From: Dryomyza anilis
Taxonomy: Eukaryota; Arthropoda; Insecta; Diptera; Dryomyzidae
Assembly: GCA_951804985.1 (NCBI GenBank)
Contig: OX638131.1
Coordinates: forward strand, 40,862,044 to 40,926,043
Length of the DNA stretch: 64,000 bases
Direction of reading: 5' to 3'
Shown here: positions 10,101 to 19,589 of the stretch, piece after piece
Layout: the number at the start of each line of letters is the position of its first letter
Position numbering within the stretch: the first letter of the stretch is position 1
The notes under the pieces: generated by a model
The model's database searches: none
What the model saw: only the letters and a program-made list of their open reading frames with translations
Told to the model about the DNA's origin: nothing
Position numbers and translations under genes: made by a program

Positions 10101-12864
10101 ATATATTTAATAGGGGATGAAATTATTTCATCATCTATTAGTTCTATGGAACACCGAAAGACCGTTGGTTGTATAAGCCTGTTTTATGGGTATTACAACG
10201 GTTCACAGAAAAAAATAATCGACGTAAATCTAGCAACCATAAATAATTGTGTACCATTAACTGGTCTAGCAACGAGTTCTAATGTATTTAGCAAACACAT
10301 TCGCTAAAAATGTGATTTGCTACTAAAAATATACCAATTAAGGACTTTGGATAAGTAGCAAACTATTTAATTGGTATGATCGACGTTTTAAAAGAATTTT
10401 TATTATCTTCACAATATTTATCATTCAGTTAATTGAAAAAAAATAGAGGATGATCAAGCTCTATAAGTGTATATATTGGCATATACCAAATGGGAATTAT
10501 ATGCGCGCAATCAAACACGCAAACAAAAATTCCATTGCTTGTTTTCCGGCGTTCATTTCCTGCAAGTTTGCATCGTGACGACGCGCCGCAGCTATAGTTG
10601 TGCTCAGCAACGGCAATTGTTAATGGAATTAATTCAATAGTCGTTTCAGCAAATTATTATACCCTACACCTATGAGGTACAGGGTATATTAACTTTGTGC
10701 ATATATTGTAACGCCCCTTAGGAGGCGTGTCCGATATGGAAAAGTATATATATTCTTGATCAGCATCACTACCCGAGTCCGTTTAGCCATGTCCGTCTGT
10801 CTGTCCGTCTTGCAGTCTTGCTGTCTTGCTGTCCGAATACAGAATAACTTGAGAAATACTGATCAGAATGCAATGAAATTTCGTCTCAATATATTTTAGC
10901 CAAAAGTAGGAACTAAGTTTGAAAATGAGCCAAATCGGTCAACGGACACGCCCACCTCCCATACAAGTCCCTTTTATATAACTCTTTCGGAACTAATAAC
11001 TCGAAAAGTATTCAAGGTATAGTTATAAAATTTAAAATGTATTGTTATAATTCACCTAAAAATATGTGGTCCAAAAATGGGCGTGATCCGCCCAGTTTTT
11101 TTTTTCATTATTTCCCGGGTTTTCATAGTGGAAATTTGATCCGTAAATTATTAAAATCAAATCTATGAAATATTAGCCTTTCAAAATTTTAAATATAGGC
11201 GTGGTCCGCCCAAATATATTTTTCATTTTTTTTTTAGTTTTTTATACTTTATATAAATTTTTTAATTTATGGGGATATAATACGTAAATTTCTGATATAT
11301 GAATAATATTCTGAGGGTGGGGAGGTTCAGCATAATTAAAAATTTAAAATTAAGGTATACAATTAAATATTCCTCATTAATATCTCCGCAAAAGGTGTAG
11401 GGTATTCCATAGTCGGGCCCGACCGACTATAAAAATCCGCCCCATGTGACCGAACTTACCCATGTGACCTAACTTTCCCAACTCGTTTAGTATAACTATG
11501 GGCTCTATATGAGTCTGTTGGCACCACCCTAATGTGCTACTTAGTCAAATTATGTTTATTTAATTGTATTGATATAACTTTTTTTTCTGTTAACTTATTA
11601 ATTAATATGATTAAATATTTAGTCAATTCAATTAAGGGTCGTATCGGCGATGAGTCTATAAAAAATTAATTGTACCTATTGGTCAAATTTTTTGTTATAT
11701 TTACACATATATTTTGTTCTGTGTAAGTGTTCGAGGGAAATACATGGTCTGATTTCACCAGGTCGTTTGTTCTCTACTTAAACTCGGGCATCGACCCAAT
11801 CCCACTTTTTCGATATTCATTCGGTTATCAACAGAAAATGCGTGGTTCTGTTGAGAACCGAATGAATGAATGAATGAATGAATGAATGAATGAATGAATG
11901 AAAGAGAACTCGGTTTTCACTCAAATGCCAATAAAAACTTAAATATGTTTTCATCAATTGTTATCAATATTCAGATCATTATTCAGAAATATATTGAATT
12001 ACAACGGTTTTCGAAAACCAATAATTGAACATTTAAAAATGTACTTGGTTAGTTTTACTCTTACGATGATGCGATATATACTCATAATGATTCCCTTTGT
12101 TATTCTATAAAATACACTAAACTCCAGAGTCTGGTAATGTTATGTTGCGTTTTAAACTTATAATTTTTTTAAATTGTTTAGACTCATTTTGATTTTATAA
12201 TAAAAAAGCAATCAATTGTACAATAAATTAATCAATTATCTCATTAGAAACACATGATTATAACATATTTAATTTATTATAATCGAATGTTAATTAAATC
12301 TTTTAATAACTTTTCTCAGACATCAAATATTACTTCACTCAGTTGTAAATGCCATTTTACGGTAATTTTAAATTCAATGAAATAATGATAGATTTTCGAT
12401 GTGAAACATAAAATATTTTGAAATTGAATTCTGTTATTATTTTAGTAAAAAAAAAAACACAAATAAAATGTGTTTATTAAAAATCCAAACTATTTATGTA
12501 TGAACTCGATATCTATAATGACAAAAAGAATGATAACATTCTAGATAGTTTCGTTTTTATCGAAAACCCTATGATACGAAAATGTATCATTATAGAGTAA
12601 TGCTCGAATTTTTATTGGACCCACAAATGTAGTAATATTGCTTATTTTAAGTTAAAATATTAAATTATAAGAAAAACCATTATGATGTTAAAAAAATTGA
12701 AATCTTAAATTAAATATTATTATAAATAAAAAATACTTTTGAATTTTATCATACTTACTTTTTTGTTGATGTACTGTGACTTGGTATGTTAAATCTCTAA
12801 AATTAATATCGACTGGTTTGACGCGATTCTTCTTCAGCAAATTGTCTTGCATTTCCATAGCCAT
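942..12864 (-). CDS. ABCG-family half-transporter, C-terminal part beyond window
   Basis: Joined from seven exons given separately below. The conceptual protein has 411 visible residues; the family usually has 600-700. Order: short N-terminus with [10 protein letters not shown] (ABCG-type entry to the ATPase domain), Walker A GPSGAGKS at 58-65, Q-loop IMQDD at 98-102, signature [10 protein letters not shown] at 156-165, Walker B VFFLDEP at 176-182, D-loop GLDSS at 185-189, H-loop IHQPS at 212-216, NPADFLLE linker near 260-266, then FRDW and two hydrophobic segments (about 360-377 and 391-410). All catalytic motifs are intact, so the ATPase looks functional. ABCG half-transporters dimerise and move lipids, sterols, pigments or hormones across membranes; the insect ABCG1/4-like group fits best by eye. 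Substrate and fly orthologue cannot be told from this. Four to five membrane segments should follow left of position 1. Confidence 0.93.
1177..1451 (-). CDS. ABCG coding exon 6 (linker to membrane domain)
   Basis: Acceptor TTGAACAG precedes 1451. It encodes [11 protein letters not shown], a charged linker, then [20 protein letters not shown] and RDW at the cytoplasmic edge of the first membrane segment. I end the exon at TGG (W355) because the next 66 nt (1176-1111) begin GTACAA and end CCTTTTTCAG, and their removal restores FRDWTVTYLKL, the family spacing. The donor is weak, and the 66 nt are stop-free and a multiple of three, so an unspliced reading is also open. Confidence 0.85.
2175..2497 (+). 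mobile_element. TA-flanked MITE, copy 1 of a tandem pair
   Basis: Begins CACACGGAAAAATCCTCTTT and ends CTATTCTGTG, flanked by TA on both sides (2173-2174 and 2498-2499). The short imperfect terminal inverted repeat and TA duplication fit a Tc1/mariner-type MITE. The copy starting at 2515 repeats it almost base for base. A longer, diverged member with the same right end lies at 51949-52762. Confidence 0.75.
2515..2859 (+). mobile_element. TA-flanked MITE, copy 2 of a tandem pair
   Basis: Begins CACACAGAAAAATCCTCTTT and ends ATTCTGTGTG, flanked by TA at 2513-2514 and 2860-2861. It is in the same orientation as the copy at 2175-2497, from which 17 nt separate it. It carries a short extra block (AAGTCCCACAGTGG region, near 2630-2665) absent from copy 1. 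Confidence 0.75.
3003..3241 (-). CDS. ABCG coding exon 5 (D-loop and H-loop)
   Basis: Acceptor TCTTCAG precedes 3241 and donor T|GTAAGT follows 3003. It reads [18 protein letters not shown], then [19 protein letters not shown] with the switch histidine H213, then YHNPADF at the end of the nucleotide-binding domain. It ends in phase 1; the first base of the next codon plus TA from exon 6 gives leucine, restoring the family's NPADFLLE. Confidence 0.96.
3311..3456 (-). CDS. ABCG coding exon 4 (signature and Walker B)
   Basis: Acceptor CAAACAG precedes 3456 and donor GTGAGT follows 3311. It encodes [10 protein letters not shown], then the ABC signature [15 protein letters not shown], then [11 protein letters not shown] with the catalytic glutamate E181. 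It leaves AC of codon 184. The signature followed by Walker B within about 20 residues is diagnostic of ABC ATPases, and [10 protein letters not shown] is the ABCG style. Confidence 0.96.
3512..3692 (-). CDS. ABCG coding exon 3 (Q-loop)
   Basis: Acceptor TTGTAG precedes 3692. It encodes residues 76-135, including [20 protein letters not shown] and the Q-loop glutamine Q100, followed by [20 protein letters not shown], a very typical ABCG helical subdomain. The exon ends after ATG CTG (phase 0). The donor is the unusual GTCGGT, but the 55-nt intron, the clean frame and the family alignment (KEKQML|IEQLL) support it. Confidence 0.9.
3752..3869 (-). CDS. ABCG coding exon 2 (Walker A)
   Basis: Acceptor CTACAG precedes 3869 and donor GTAAGT follows 3752. 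The exon reads [19 protein letters not shown] and then the P-loop [17 protein letters not shown]. The Walker A lysine and serine (K64, S65) that bind ATP phosphate and magnesium are present. It leaves two bases (AC) of codon 75, completed to threonine by the next exon. Confidence 0.95.
4604..5386 (+). repeat. Family A interspersed element (A1)
   Basis: Starts with the hairpin TATACCCTACACC / TACAGGGTATA, then the core TATTCTTGATCAGCATCA, a (GTCT)n/(CTTG)n run at 4738-4790, blocks such as GGGCGTGATCCGCCCA, a second palindrome AGTCGGGCCCGATCGACTA and the end CTTTCCCAACTCGT. The (GTCY)n run next to the GATCAGCAT core resembles mini-me/DINE-1-like, Helentron-associated repeats of flies (from memory). 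It sits in a T-rich target with no evident duplication. It has no coding capacity; short reading frames across it are incidental. Confidence 0.85.
5755..6579 (-). repeat. Family A interspersed element (A2, reverse orientation)
   Basis: Reverse copy of A1: begins AACGAGTTGGGAAAGTCAG, contains the palindrome near 5815-5835, the block CACGCCTATATTTAAAATTT, the core in reverse (GATCAAGAATATATATACTT) and ends with a decayed terminal hairpin. With A1 it forms an inverted pair separated by about 370 bp, which could fold back in RNA. Confidence 0.85.
6600..7165 (-). repeat. Decayed relative of family A/G
   Basis: Shows the same architecture at much lower similarity: GAGCGGATCACGCTCA, a CGAGTTATCGTGTATAGGCG block, GACATACAGACGG, GACTCGGAAAGTGATGTTGA and CATACCGGTCACGCCTAC, ending in GGGTATAGGGTATA. 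It lies directly beyond A2 in the same orientation. It is the oldest-looking copy in the window. Confidence 0.6.
9370..10020 (+). repeat. Degenerate direct repeat of about 210-230 bp
   Basis: The block 9370-9600 (CGATTCTAATTTT, TCTCGTACATTCAAAT, TTTATCGCATCAATATCG) recurs diverged at about 9810-10020 (CGCTTCTAATTTT, TCGGACATTCAAAT, TTTATCACCTCGATATCG). Both contain many ATCGATAT-like short palindromes. No coding signal. Origin unknown. Confidence 0.6.
10658..11486 (+). repeat. Family A interspersed element (A3)
   Basis: A full-length copy from TATACCCTACACC to CCCAACTCGT, with the GTCT/CTTG run at about 10793-10835 and the palindrome TAGTCGGGCCCGACCGACTA at about 11413. Inserted in the ABCG intron in plus orientation. 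It is very similar to A1 and to the copy at 43359. Confidence 0.88.
11860..11903 (+). repeat. (GAAT)n microsatellite
   Basis: About ten perfect GAAT units, preceded by a short self-complementary stretch (CGGTTATCAACAG / CTGTTGAGAACCG) in which CGAATGAATG also appears before the run, so the array may have grown from that motif. Confidence 0.9.
12759..12864 (-). CDS. ABCG coding exon 1 (start codon exon)
   Basis: Encodes residues 1-35 plus one base of codon 36 ([14 protein letters not shown], then [10 protein letters not shown]). The ATG at 12864-12862 sits in a good fly start context (ACAAAATGG). An in-frame TAA lies 12 nt upstream with no ATG between, so this is the natural start; an upstream TTG (12873) is not needed. 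The donor A|GTAAGT follows 12759 (intron phase 1). Joining to the next exon gives [12 protein letters not shown], which reads straight into the ATPase domain. Confidence 0.88.
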
Positions 12865-12978
12865 TTTGTACAATTTTTAATTGTATTTAAATTGTTAAGA
12901 ATGTCGAGTTGTTTAAATTATTTTGTCGATTTCAGCTACGTTTGCATTGTGCAATGCATAAATGTTTTCAAAGTTTAT
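12865..12978 (-). other. 5' untranslated part of ABCG exon 1, with upstream splice acceptor
   Basis: On the minus strand a pyrimidine-rich TTTTTATTTTGCAG ends at 12979, followed by 114 nt without an ATG in frame with the coding start and then the start codon. This is a good splice acceptor, so transcription probably starts at a separate non-coding exon further right, possibly the GC-richer island at 19.6-20.4 kb. Sequence evidence only; no transcript seen. Confidence 0.55.
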
Positions 12979-15223
12979 CTGCAAAATAAAAACATTTATA
13001 AACACGTAACCTTAAGTTGAAATACATTAAATGTTTTAAAATATTTTATTATAGCTATTTAGCTTATTTACTATTTACGCATATAAAATTTACTTTATAC
13101 GCATATAAAATTTTTGATGTTGTCAGCTGGTTTACGAATGAAAATAACCTTTATCATGATGATTTTCAACTAGGCATATGGAGAAATATCTACATTATTA
13201 CAAAAACCGATTTCTAGAAACCGTTGCGTTAATTTAAACCCGTAACGGTAAGTGATATGAAGGAGAAATCTAAAATGAAACCGTTATTGGTTTGGGTTTC
13301 AGTTAGTCCTTGGAAGAAATGTTAAACCACATACGCGGTTCATTTAGCAATCGGTTTTTCCAATTTATAAATAAAATAATTATTTAAAACTAGTTTTTTT
13401 TTTGGTTTCGAAATTTACTAACATAAATTTGTCTACAAAATCACACAGACTGATTTACATTTTATTCAAGACATCATACACTTATTATGAAGTTAATTAA
13501 GCGTACGGGTAACATGCTCTAATGTAGGAAGGTACTTTAATAATAATAAAAAAAACTGGAAAATTAGATAATTAAATTTCTTATGAAATCGTAATGTTTG
13601 ACATAAATGGTGAGAGTATAAATACACTACTTTATTTTTTGAAGTAAGAAACGTTTTGTTATTATTTTGTAATAAAGACATTGGTATATTTTTCAAACTA
13701 TACATACAATTTTTTTAAACTTTTAAATTAAATTTAGATATAATTTCCATTGCAGACGAACCATATGAAAAAGTCCTATTTAAAAAAAAAATATTTTATT
13801 AATTACACTGTGCTACAAATTACAAAAAATGTCGTAAACAAAATTTCCCACCTATTTTTTCGATATACACGGAAAAACAATGAATATCTTCATTTAGAGA
13901 ATTTATGTATCACTTTGAGTTTTTTTTAATTTGCACTTCTGTGTGCAAATTCGTATTTTCCTACCTTGAGTTACTTATGTATTTAAAACTCAGCATTTAA
14001 GTACGTTATTTTAAGTGTGTTAATTTTTTTAAAAAACCAACACATTTAGCTTACCAAATCTTTTTAATTTATTAAAATAGGTTTAAAAATACCTGAGTTA
14101 TATGTAGGTCATTATACGACAAAAAAATTCAAATTTGAATACATTTTTCAATTTTGAAGTAGCGTTAAAAAATCATCAACACATTGTTAAAGCTATTAAA
14201 AGTAAATTCTATTACCTTATCAGTACTTTTGGATTTATCAAATTTGAACAAGAAAAAACAAAGTTATGATCGATCAAATCATTGTCCTTTAAATAATAAA
14301 ATGTTTTAAATGAGTAATTGCCACACTATATTTACCAAATCAAGTCAACTATGTGATTTAAAGCTCTTGGATTTTGGTTACATTTTTTTATGCAAGGGTC
14401 AATTGAAATTTTTTCATCAATTATTTTTTAATTTTTTTCGGACAACTTTATCCTGAGATACAGTGATCCAAAATTACAGGAAATAGACAAAAAACACTTT
14501 TGAAGGCTGTTCATATTAAAATATCTATTGATCGAGATATGCTATAAACCCCGTCGAGGTGTCATTTTAAAGCTAATAAAATATGCTTTTGAAAAATTTA
14601 AGTTTTATCTGCTTTGCCTGGCCACAAATGCATTCAATATTTTCTGCAACTTTTACTGCACCATAATGAGTGTAGGGCAGTGTAATCATTGAAATTAAAA
14701 TAGAGGAATATTTTTGATTTTAGTATAAGGGTGTCCTATTGTTCCATTCGGAACGATAAAGATACATTTATTATCATATTAAAGTAACATTTTTTTTAAG
14801 AGTTGAATTATCTGTTACTAAATCTGAATTTCCTTGGCATTTGCAAACATGTAAACATAGATTTCCTACTAATTCTAGAAAAATTATGACAGCTAAAAAG
14901 TAAAAAAAAATAAACAAAATTGGAAATTCGATTCGTCCATCACTTTTCAGTTCGTAATAATGATTATTTATATTATCAGATAAAAAATTATTTTTAGCAA
15001 CGGAACTTTTTGTCCTGTCCGTAATTTTTCTGTGATTTATTATGAAAAAACAATGACTTTAGAAATAAAGTGTGAATTAACGAAGAAAACACATGATTTC
15101 AACTATTTTTAAAAATAATTCAAAAATCGAATTAAATCGAAAAAAATTCACTGACTTTTTGGATTTTCCCTCGACATGCACTTCCGTTTTTTGCCCGTCT
15201 GGAACGACCACTATTTAGTTTAT
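12979..15223. other. AT-rich region without recognisable genes
   Basis: No credible coding frame on either strand. A possible MITE left end (TACACGGAAAAAC) lies near 13866. At 14740-15200 a diverged repeat with GTTCCATTCGGAACG, TTTTTGTCCTGTCCG and a CTGTGATTTATTATG block resembles sequence at 42500-43170, so it is probably old mobile-element debris. Confidence 0.5.
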
Positions 15224-15948
15224 CAGCCAGATATTGTATCTCGATAATTGACGAAAGTAGTCACGCACGCCCGTGTGACTGATTTTTTGTATTTTGTAAA
15301 GCCCAAAACGTCTGACGTCACACGGTTTGCGCCGACGTAAAGAAATAATTTGTATATAAAACTCAACCGCACGAATATTGTGTCAAATTAGACGGCAGCT
15401 TTTTTGGCTCCGTTTTCTAAAATTTTCACAAAAAAAAAGCACTAATTGCACCTAAAAAGGATGCGGAACAATTTCAAATAATTTTTGAATATACTACACA
15501 TTTCTTTTCATCCAAAAAATATGCTTACAAAGCAAATTAGAAAAAATTGCAAAAATGAAGAAAATCACACAAACAAATATTTGACATTTTTCTCAGTACA
15601 GCTGTTTTTGTTTACTGAAAATCTATGTTTTTCTATTTTCCAAACCCAAATCATCGCAAAATTATGAATGGTTTGCGTATTTGCTAAAATAATATAGATT
15701 TTAGTAATGCCAGATTCAAAAATTTGGTAATTTCGACTAAATTTTTATTTATTTTGGATCAAGTTTGATTGTTGGTAACGCTACTTGTTTGGATGTTTAC
15801 AGCGGTTTCATAGAACGTAAGAGGGAACAAAGTCAACGTAAGAGCCAACGGACGGAATGCGTGAGGATATGAAATACAATTTTTCAGACGATGTGAGAAT
15901 ACTCACATGTGAGAGGACTCAGTCACATCGAGATACAATATCTGGCTG
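15224..15948 (+). mobile_element. Short inverted-repeat DNA element, copy 1 (3-bp target duplication)
   Basis: 725 bp bounded by perfect 22-bp terminal inverted repeats, starting CAGCCAGATATTGTATCTCG and ending with its reverse complement. Flanked by TAT on both sides (15221-15223 and 15949-15951). A 3-bp AT-rich duplication suggests the PIF/Harbinger superfamily, though the target does not strictly match TWA. It has no transposase frame. Internal features: GTCTGACGTCACACGG and a long A/T centre. Confidence 0.82.
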
Positions 15949-16091
15949 TATATCTTTTGATCTACCGTATAGAATTCTCTAATGTTTGCAGATGTTTACA
16001 CGGATAGAAAAGATTTGTTTGAATATGTTGAAATGTAATTAAAAAATAATACGAAATCACCATACATGTATTAAGAATGAAGTGTAATTAA

Positions 16092-16819
16092 CAGCCAGAT
16101 ATTGTATCTCGATAATTGACGAAAGTAGTCACGCACGCCCGTGTGACTGACTTTTTGTATTTTGTAAAGCCCAAAACGTCTGACGTCACACGGTAAGCGC
16201 CGACGTAACGAAATAATTTGTATTTCATAAAACTCAACCGCACGAATATCGTGTCAAATTAGACGGCAGCATTTTTGACTCCGTTTTCTAAAATTTTCAC
16301 AAAAAAAAGCACTAATTGCACCTAAAAAGGATACAGAACAATTTAAAATAATTTTTGAATACACTACACATTTCTTTTCATCCAAAAAATAAGTTTACAA
16401 AGCAAATTAGAAAAAAATGCAAAAATGAAGAAAATCACACAAACAAATATTTGACATTTTTCTCAGTACAGCTGTTTTTTGTTTACTGAAAAGCTATGTT
16501 TTTCTATTTTCCAAACCCAAATCATAGCAAAAATATGAATGGTTTGCGTATTTGCTAAAATAATATAGATTTTAGTAATGCCAGATTCAAAAATTTGGTT
16601 ATTTCGACTAAATTTTTATTTATTTTGGATCAAGTTTGATTGTTGGTAACGCTAAATGTTTGGATGTTTACAGCGGTTTCATAGAACGTGAGAGGGAACA
16701 AAGTCAACGTAAGAGCCAACGGGCGGAATGTGTGAAGATATGAAATACAACTTTTCAGTCGATGTGAGAGTACTCACATGTGAGAGGACTTAGTCACATC
16801 GAGATACAATATCTGGCTG
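16092..16819 (+). mobile_element. Short inverted-repeat DNA element, copy 2
   Basis: Nearly identical to the copy at 15224-15948, same orientation, 143 bp downstream, with the same perfect 22-bp termini. Flanked by TAA on both sides (16089-16091 and 16820-16822). The different flanking triplets show two separate insertions rather than one duplicated segment. Confidence 0.82.
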
Positions 16820-16834
16820 TAAATTAAAGTTCAG

Positions 16835-17197
16835 TAGCGCGATTCCCTAACTTCGTACCGACGAAAATTGATATCGTTAACTACAATTAACGACAAATAT
16901 TGTTAATAGGTGTTCCGTACACAGTTCGCTATGGTATTTATCGTCAGCTGTCATCGTTAAGAATTTACCGAAAATTGTCGATACGATATCGTTGAAAAAT
17001 TTTTGGTTGTTAGCCAGCTTACTTTTCAACGATTTAAACGATTTTTATTGTTAAAAATTTTTGCGAATTTATTTGTTTACATAAAATGCATTGAAAGTTA
17101 GGGAATCACTTTTTTATAACGATCGCTATCGCAAGCGACAATTATCGGTAGTTAGCGATATCGAATATTATCGTTATGGAGTTACGGAATCGCGCTA
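16835..17197 (+). mobile_element. 363-bp MITE with TAGCGCGATTCC termini
   Basis: Begins TAGCGCGATTCCCTAACTTC and ends GAGTTACGGAATCGCGCTA. Flanked by CAG on both sides (16832-16834, 17198-17200), another 3-bp duplication. The interior is rich in short palindromes such as ACGATATCGTT and TTAACGATG. No coding capacity. A third short inverted-repeat element within 2 kb. Confidence 0.75.
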
Positions 17198-19580
17198 CAG
17201 ATGGTAATAACATATTACTATGTGTAAACATTTTATATATTCCCCAGCAGAATTTGTCAAACTTATCATAAATATGTTACAATACAAACATAAAATTTTA
17301 ATTGCATTTGAATATACAATTTCTTGGCAGCTTACTTGGTTATAAATATGTTTTAAAACAAACAGAAAATGCTATTCAAATCTAATTATAACGTATGTTC
17401 GCAATGCTCGTCTTCATTCGAATAGTTATCGACAGACGAAGTTGGCAACGTTGCGCCGCATTTTATACCTACGCCATCTTTTGCCATCGTTTGAACATAT
17501 TGATGTTTAAAAACAAATATAAAAGAAGTTGGATTCTTTTTGTATACGCAGTTGACACTCGTTGAGCAGAATTTTCTATCTACGTCTCTTTTGTCATCGT
17601 TTGAAGTATGTATTGGTCCTTTTAAACATACTGATGTTAAAAAAAAAACAAAAAAAAAAAAAAAATTAGATGTAAATTAAAGGTATTCTTGCAATATTCT
17701 TCTTGTATATAAAGTTTATACTCGGTGACCGCCATTTTCTGCATACGTGTCTTTTGATGATTGTTGAGAAAACGTATTCGTATCGGTAATACGATGTCAT
17801 TTGTAAATTTAAAAAATATACAAATTGTGGTACAAAAAGTACAAATAGTAACAAATAATATCATTATTTAGTGCAGATGTACCTGAATGTTTTTCAAAAA
17901 ATATTGTGAAAAGCCGACACAGGTATTTCATCAAAAAAAAACCAAAACTGAAAAATCAGTGCTACTAAAGGTTTTTTCAATAAGAGCGCTACAAAAGTTT
18001 TTTTCAAGGAATATACGAGCCAACAACCAGTCGAAATTATTAAAATTTATTACCGAAATTCGAAATTCCATCATGAAATGGCAAACCTTACTGAAGACAA
18101 AAGTCAAAAGAGCGGCAAGAAATATGGCGTTGTTTGCTGTCCCTGTCGCTCTACTTTTGTAGCGTCCCTGTTATAAAAAACCTTTATTTTCAAACAGAAT
18201 TCGGCATGGTTTTTTACAACAGGCTCCGCGACTCCCTTGCCAACACTATGTGCTGCATTGATACTTGTACTTGCAGTTTTAATTCAATTATGCGTTTAAA
18301 AATGTGTATATGAATTCAAATATTATTAATTCCCATTGTGCATGCAAACATACTACTTTTTGAACTGAAACAACTGATATGTTTCTCTGGAAACATATTT
18401 ATATTCAGGTCGTTCCAAATCATGTTATATTTTAAACATATTTATGTTTTTGTTCAAATATTTATTTTGTTTGGATATAGTAATTATTATGTTTCTATTA
18501 GAACATATACCATTTTAAGGTGCATCATAAAAATGTTTCCGTGATATCATAATGTAAATCAGAGCTCATTACAACACTGTTCAAGTCTCAAGACAACCCT
18601 GTTTACAAATGATTTATCAGGGAATAATATATTTTATGTTTTCACAAAATTCCAAACATAAATGTTAATGCCTGCAAAATTATGTTTGGGAGAACCATTT
18701 TTTTGCAGCGTATAGTCCTATTTAAATACTACTTGCACAAAAATCAAGTAAATTCATTATCATCCTATTAAATATTTTAGATTTAAACGTACGAATGTCC
18801 CGTCCGCCACACCAGGAAATTCCCATATGTATTTTATATACGTCCAAAAGCAAATATTTTGTTTTTACTACATTAGGTTGATTTGACTGAATTGTATTTG
18901 TATGAAAATCTATTACATACATTTCAAAACTAGAAACATGTAGTAGAAATACATTTTTTAAATTATATTTATAAATGTAGGTCCAAATTAATTTTGTCGG
19001 TGTATAATTTACGTCAAAACATCGTAGAAAAATGCTGATTAATCACGTAAAGAAATTAATATTAATTACCATAATGTTTAAAAACAGAAAGACGACTGTA
19101 GTTCTGCTAAAACTGGTTTTGAAAGACTTACTTTTTTAACACAGCATTAGTTAACCAAGGTCAGACACATAATATTCTACTTATTTTATGCATTACAACA
19201 TTCAAGAGATTAATTAAAATGTAATTGTTTGATCTTCCGAATTAAAATTATAGCTGTTATTATGATGTCGTAGTTGTAGAAGTAAAAATATCCAAATACA
19301 GTTTATTTACATCTTGTAAGTTTTTGTTATTATTAATACATATTATAAATGGTAAAATTTTTAAATGTTAGAAGTATTTGATACAAATATGAACCTCATC
19401 TAGCAGTTGTATTCAGTTATAAAAAGATTTGTATATACTAATTATGGAAATTTACAAGATGTAATTGGTGAGTTTTACTTTTAAAACGGCGACAAAAAAT
19501 CACTACAATTGTATTCTTCTAGAAAACACTTTTTTTCTGTACACTTTTAACACAATTAACACTTTCGAACCATACAATTT
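17198..19580. other. AT-rich region without supported genes
   Basis: Holds a short frame at 17887-18162 (MFFKKYCEKPTQ...) with no family resemblance and AT-driven composition, a poly-A run at 17640-17665, and a stretch near 18340-18690 with repeated AAACATATTTATGTTT-like palindromes that may be an old MITE. Nothing else stands out. Confidence 0.5.
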
Positions 19581-19589
19581 AAGTTTCAC

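Larger units (their letters stand above)
3870..12758 (-). other. First coding intron of the ABCG gene, about 8.9 kb
   Basis: A phase 1 intron from GTAAGT (12758) to CTACAG (3870). It holds repeats A1 (4604-5386), A2 (5755-6579), a decayed relative (about 6600-7165), A3 (10658-11486), the ends of a TGCCAAAGGGGCGAA element (4493-4521 and 7740-8277), a degenerate duplicated block (9370-10020) and a GAAT microsatellite (11860-11903). The stretches 8300-9360, 10100-10650 and 11490-12758 otherwise hold only AT-rich sequence. The other coding introns are short (55-69 nt), apart from 1452-3002. Confidence 0.85.

Noticed and set aside
12865..12873. Upstream TTG as start of the ABCG protein
   Set aside because: A TTG start is not expected in a fly nuclear gene; the ATG at 12864 has a good context and is the first after an in-frame stop.
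17887..18162. Small lysine-rich protein (MFFKKYCEKPTQ...)
   Set aside because: No family features, AT-driven codons, no splice or promoter context. An overlapping frame (MANLTEDKSQKSGKKYGVVC) vaguely recalls a zinc-finger start but leads nowhere.
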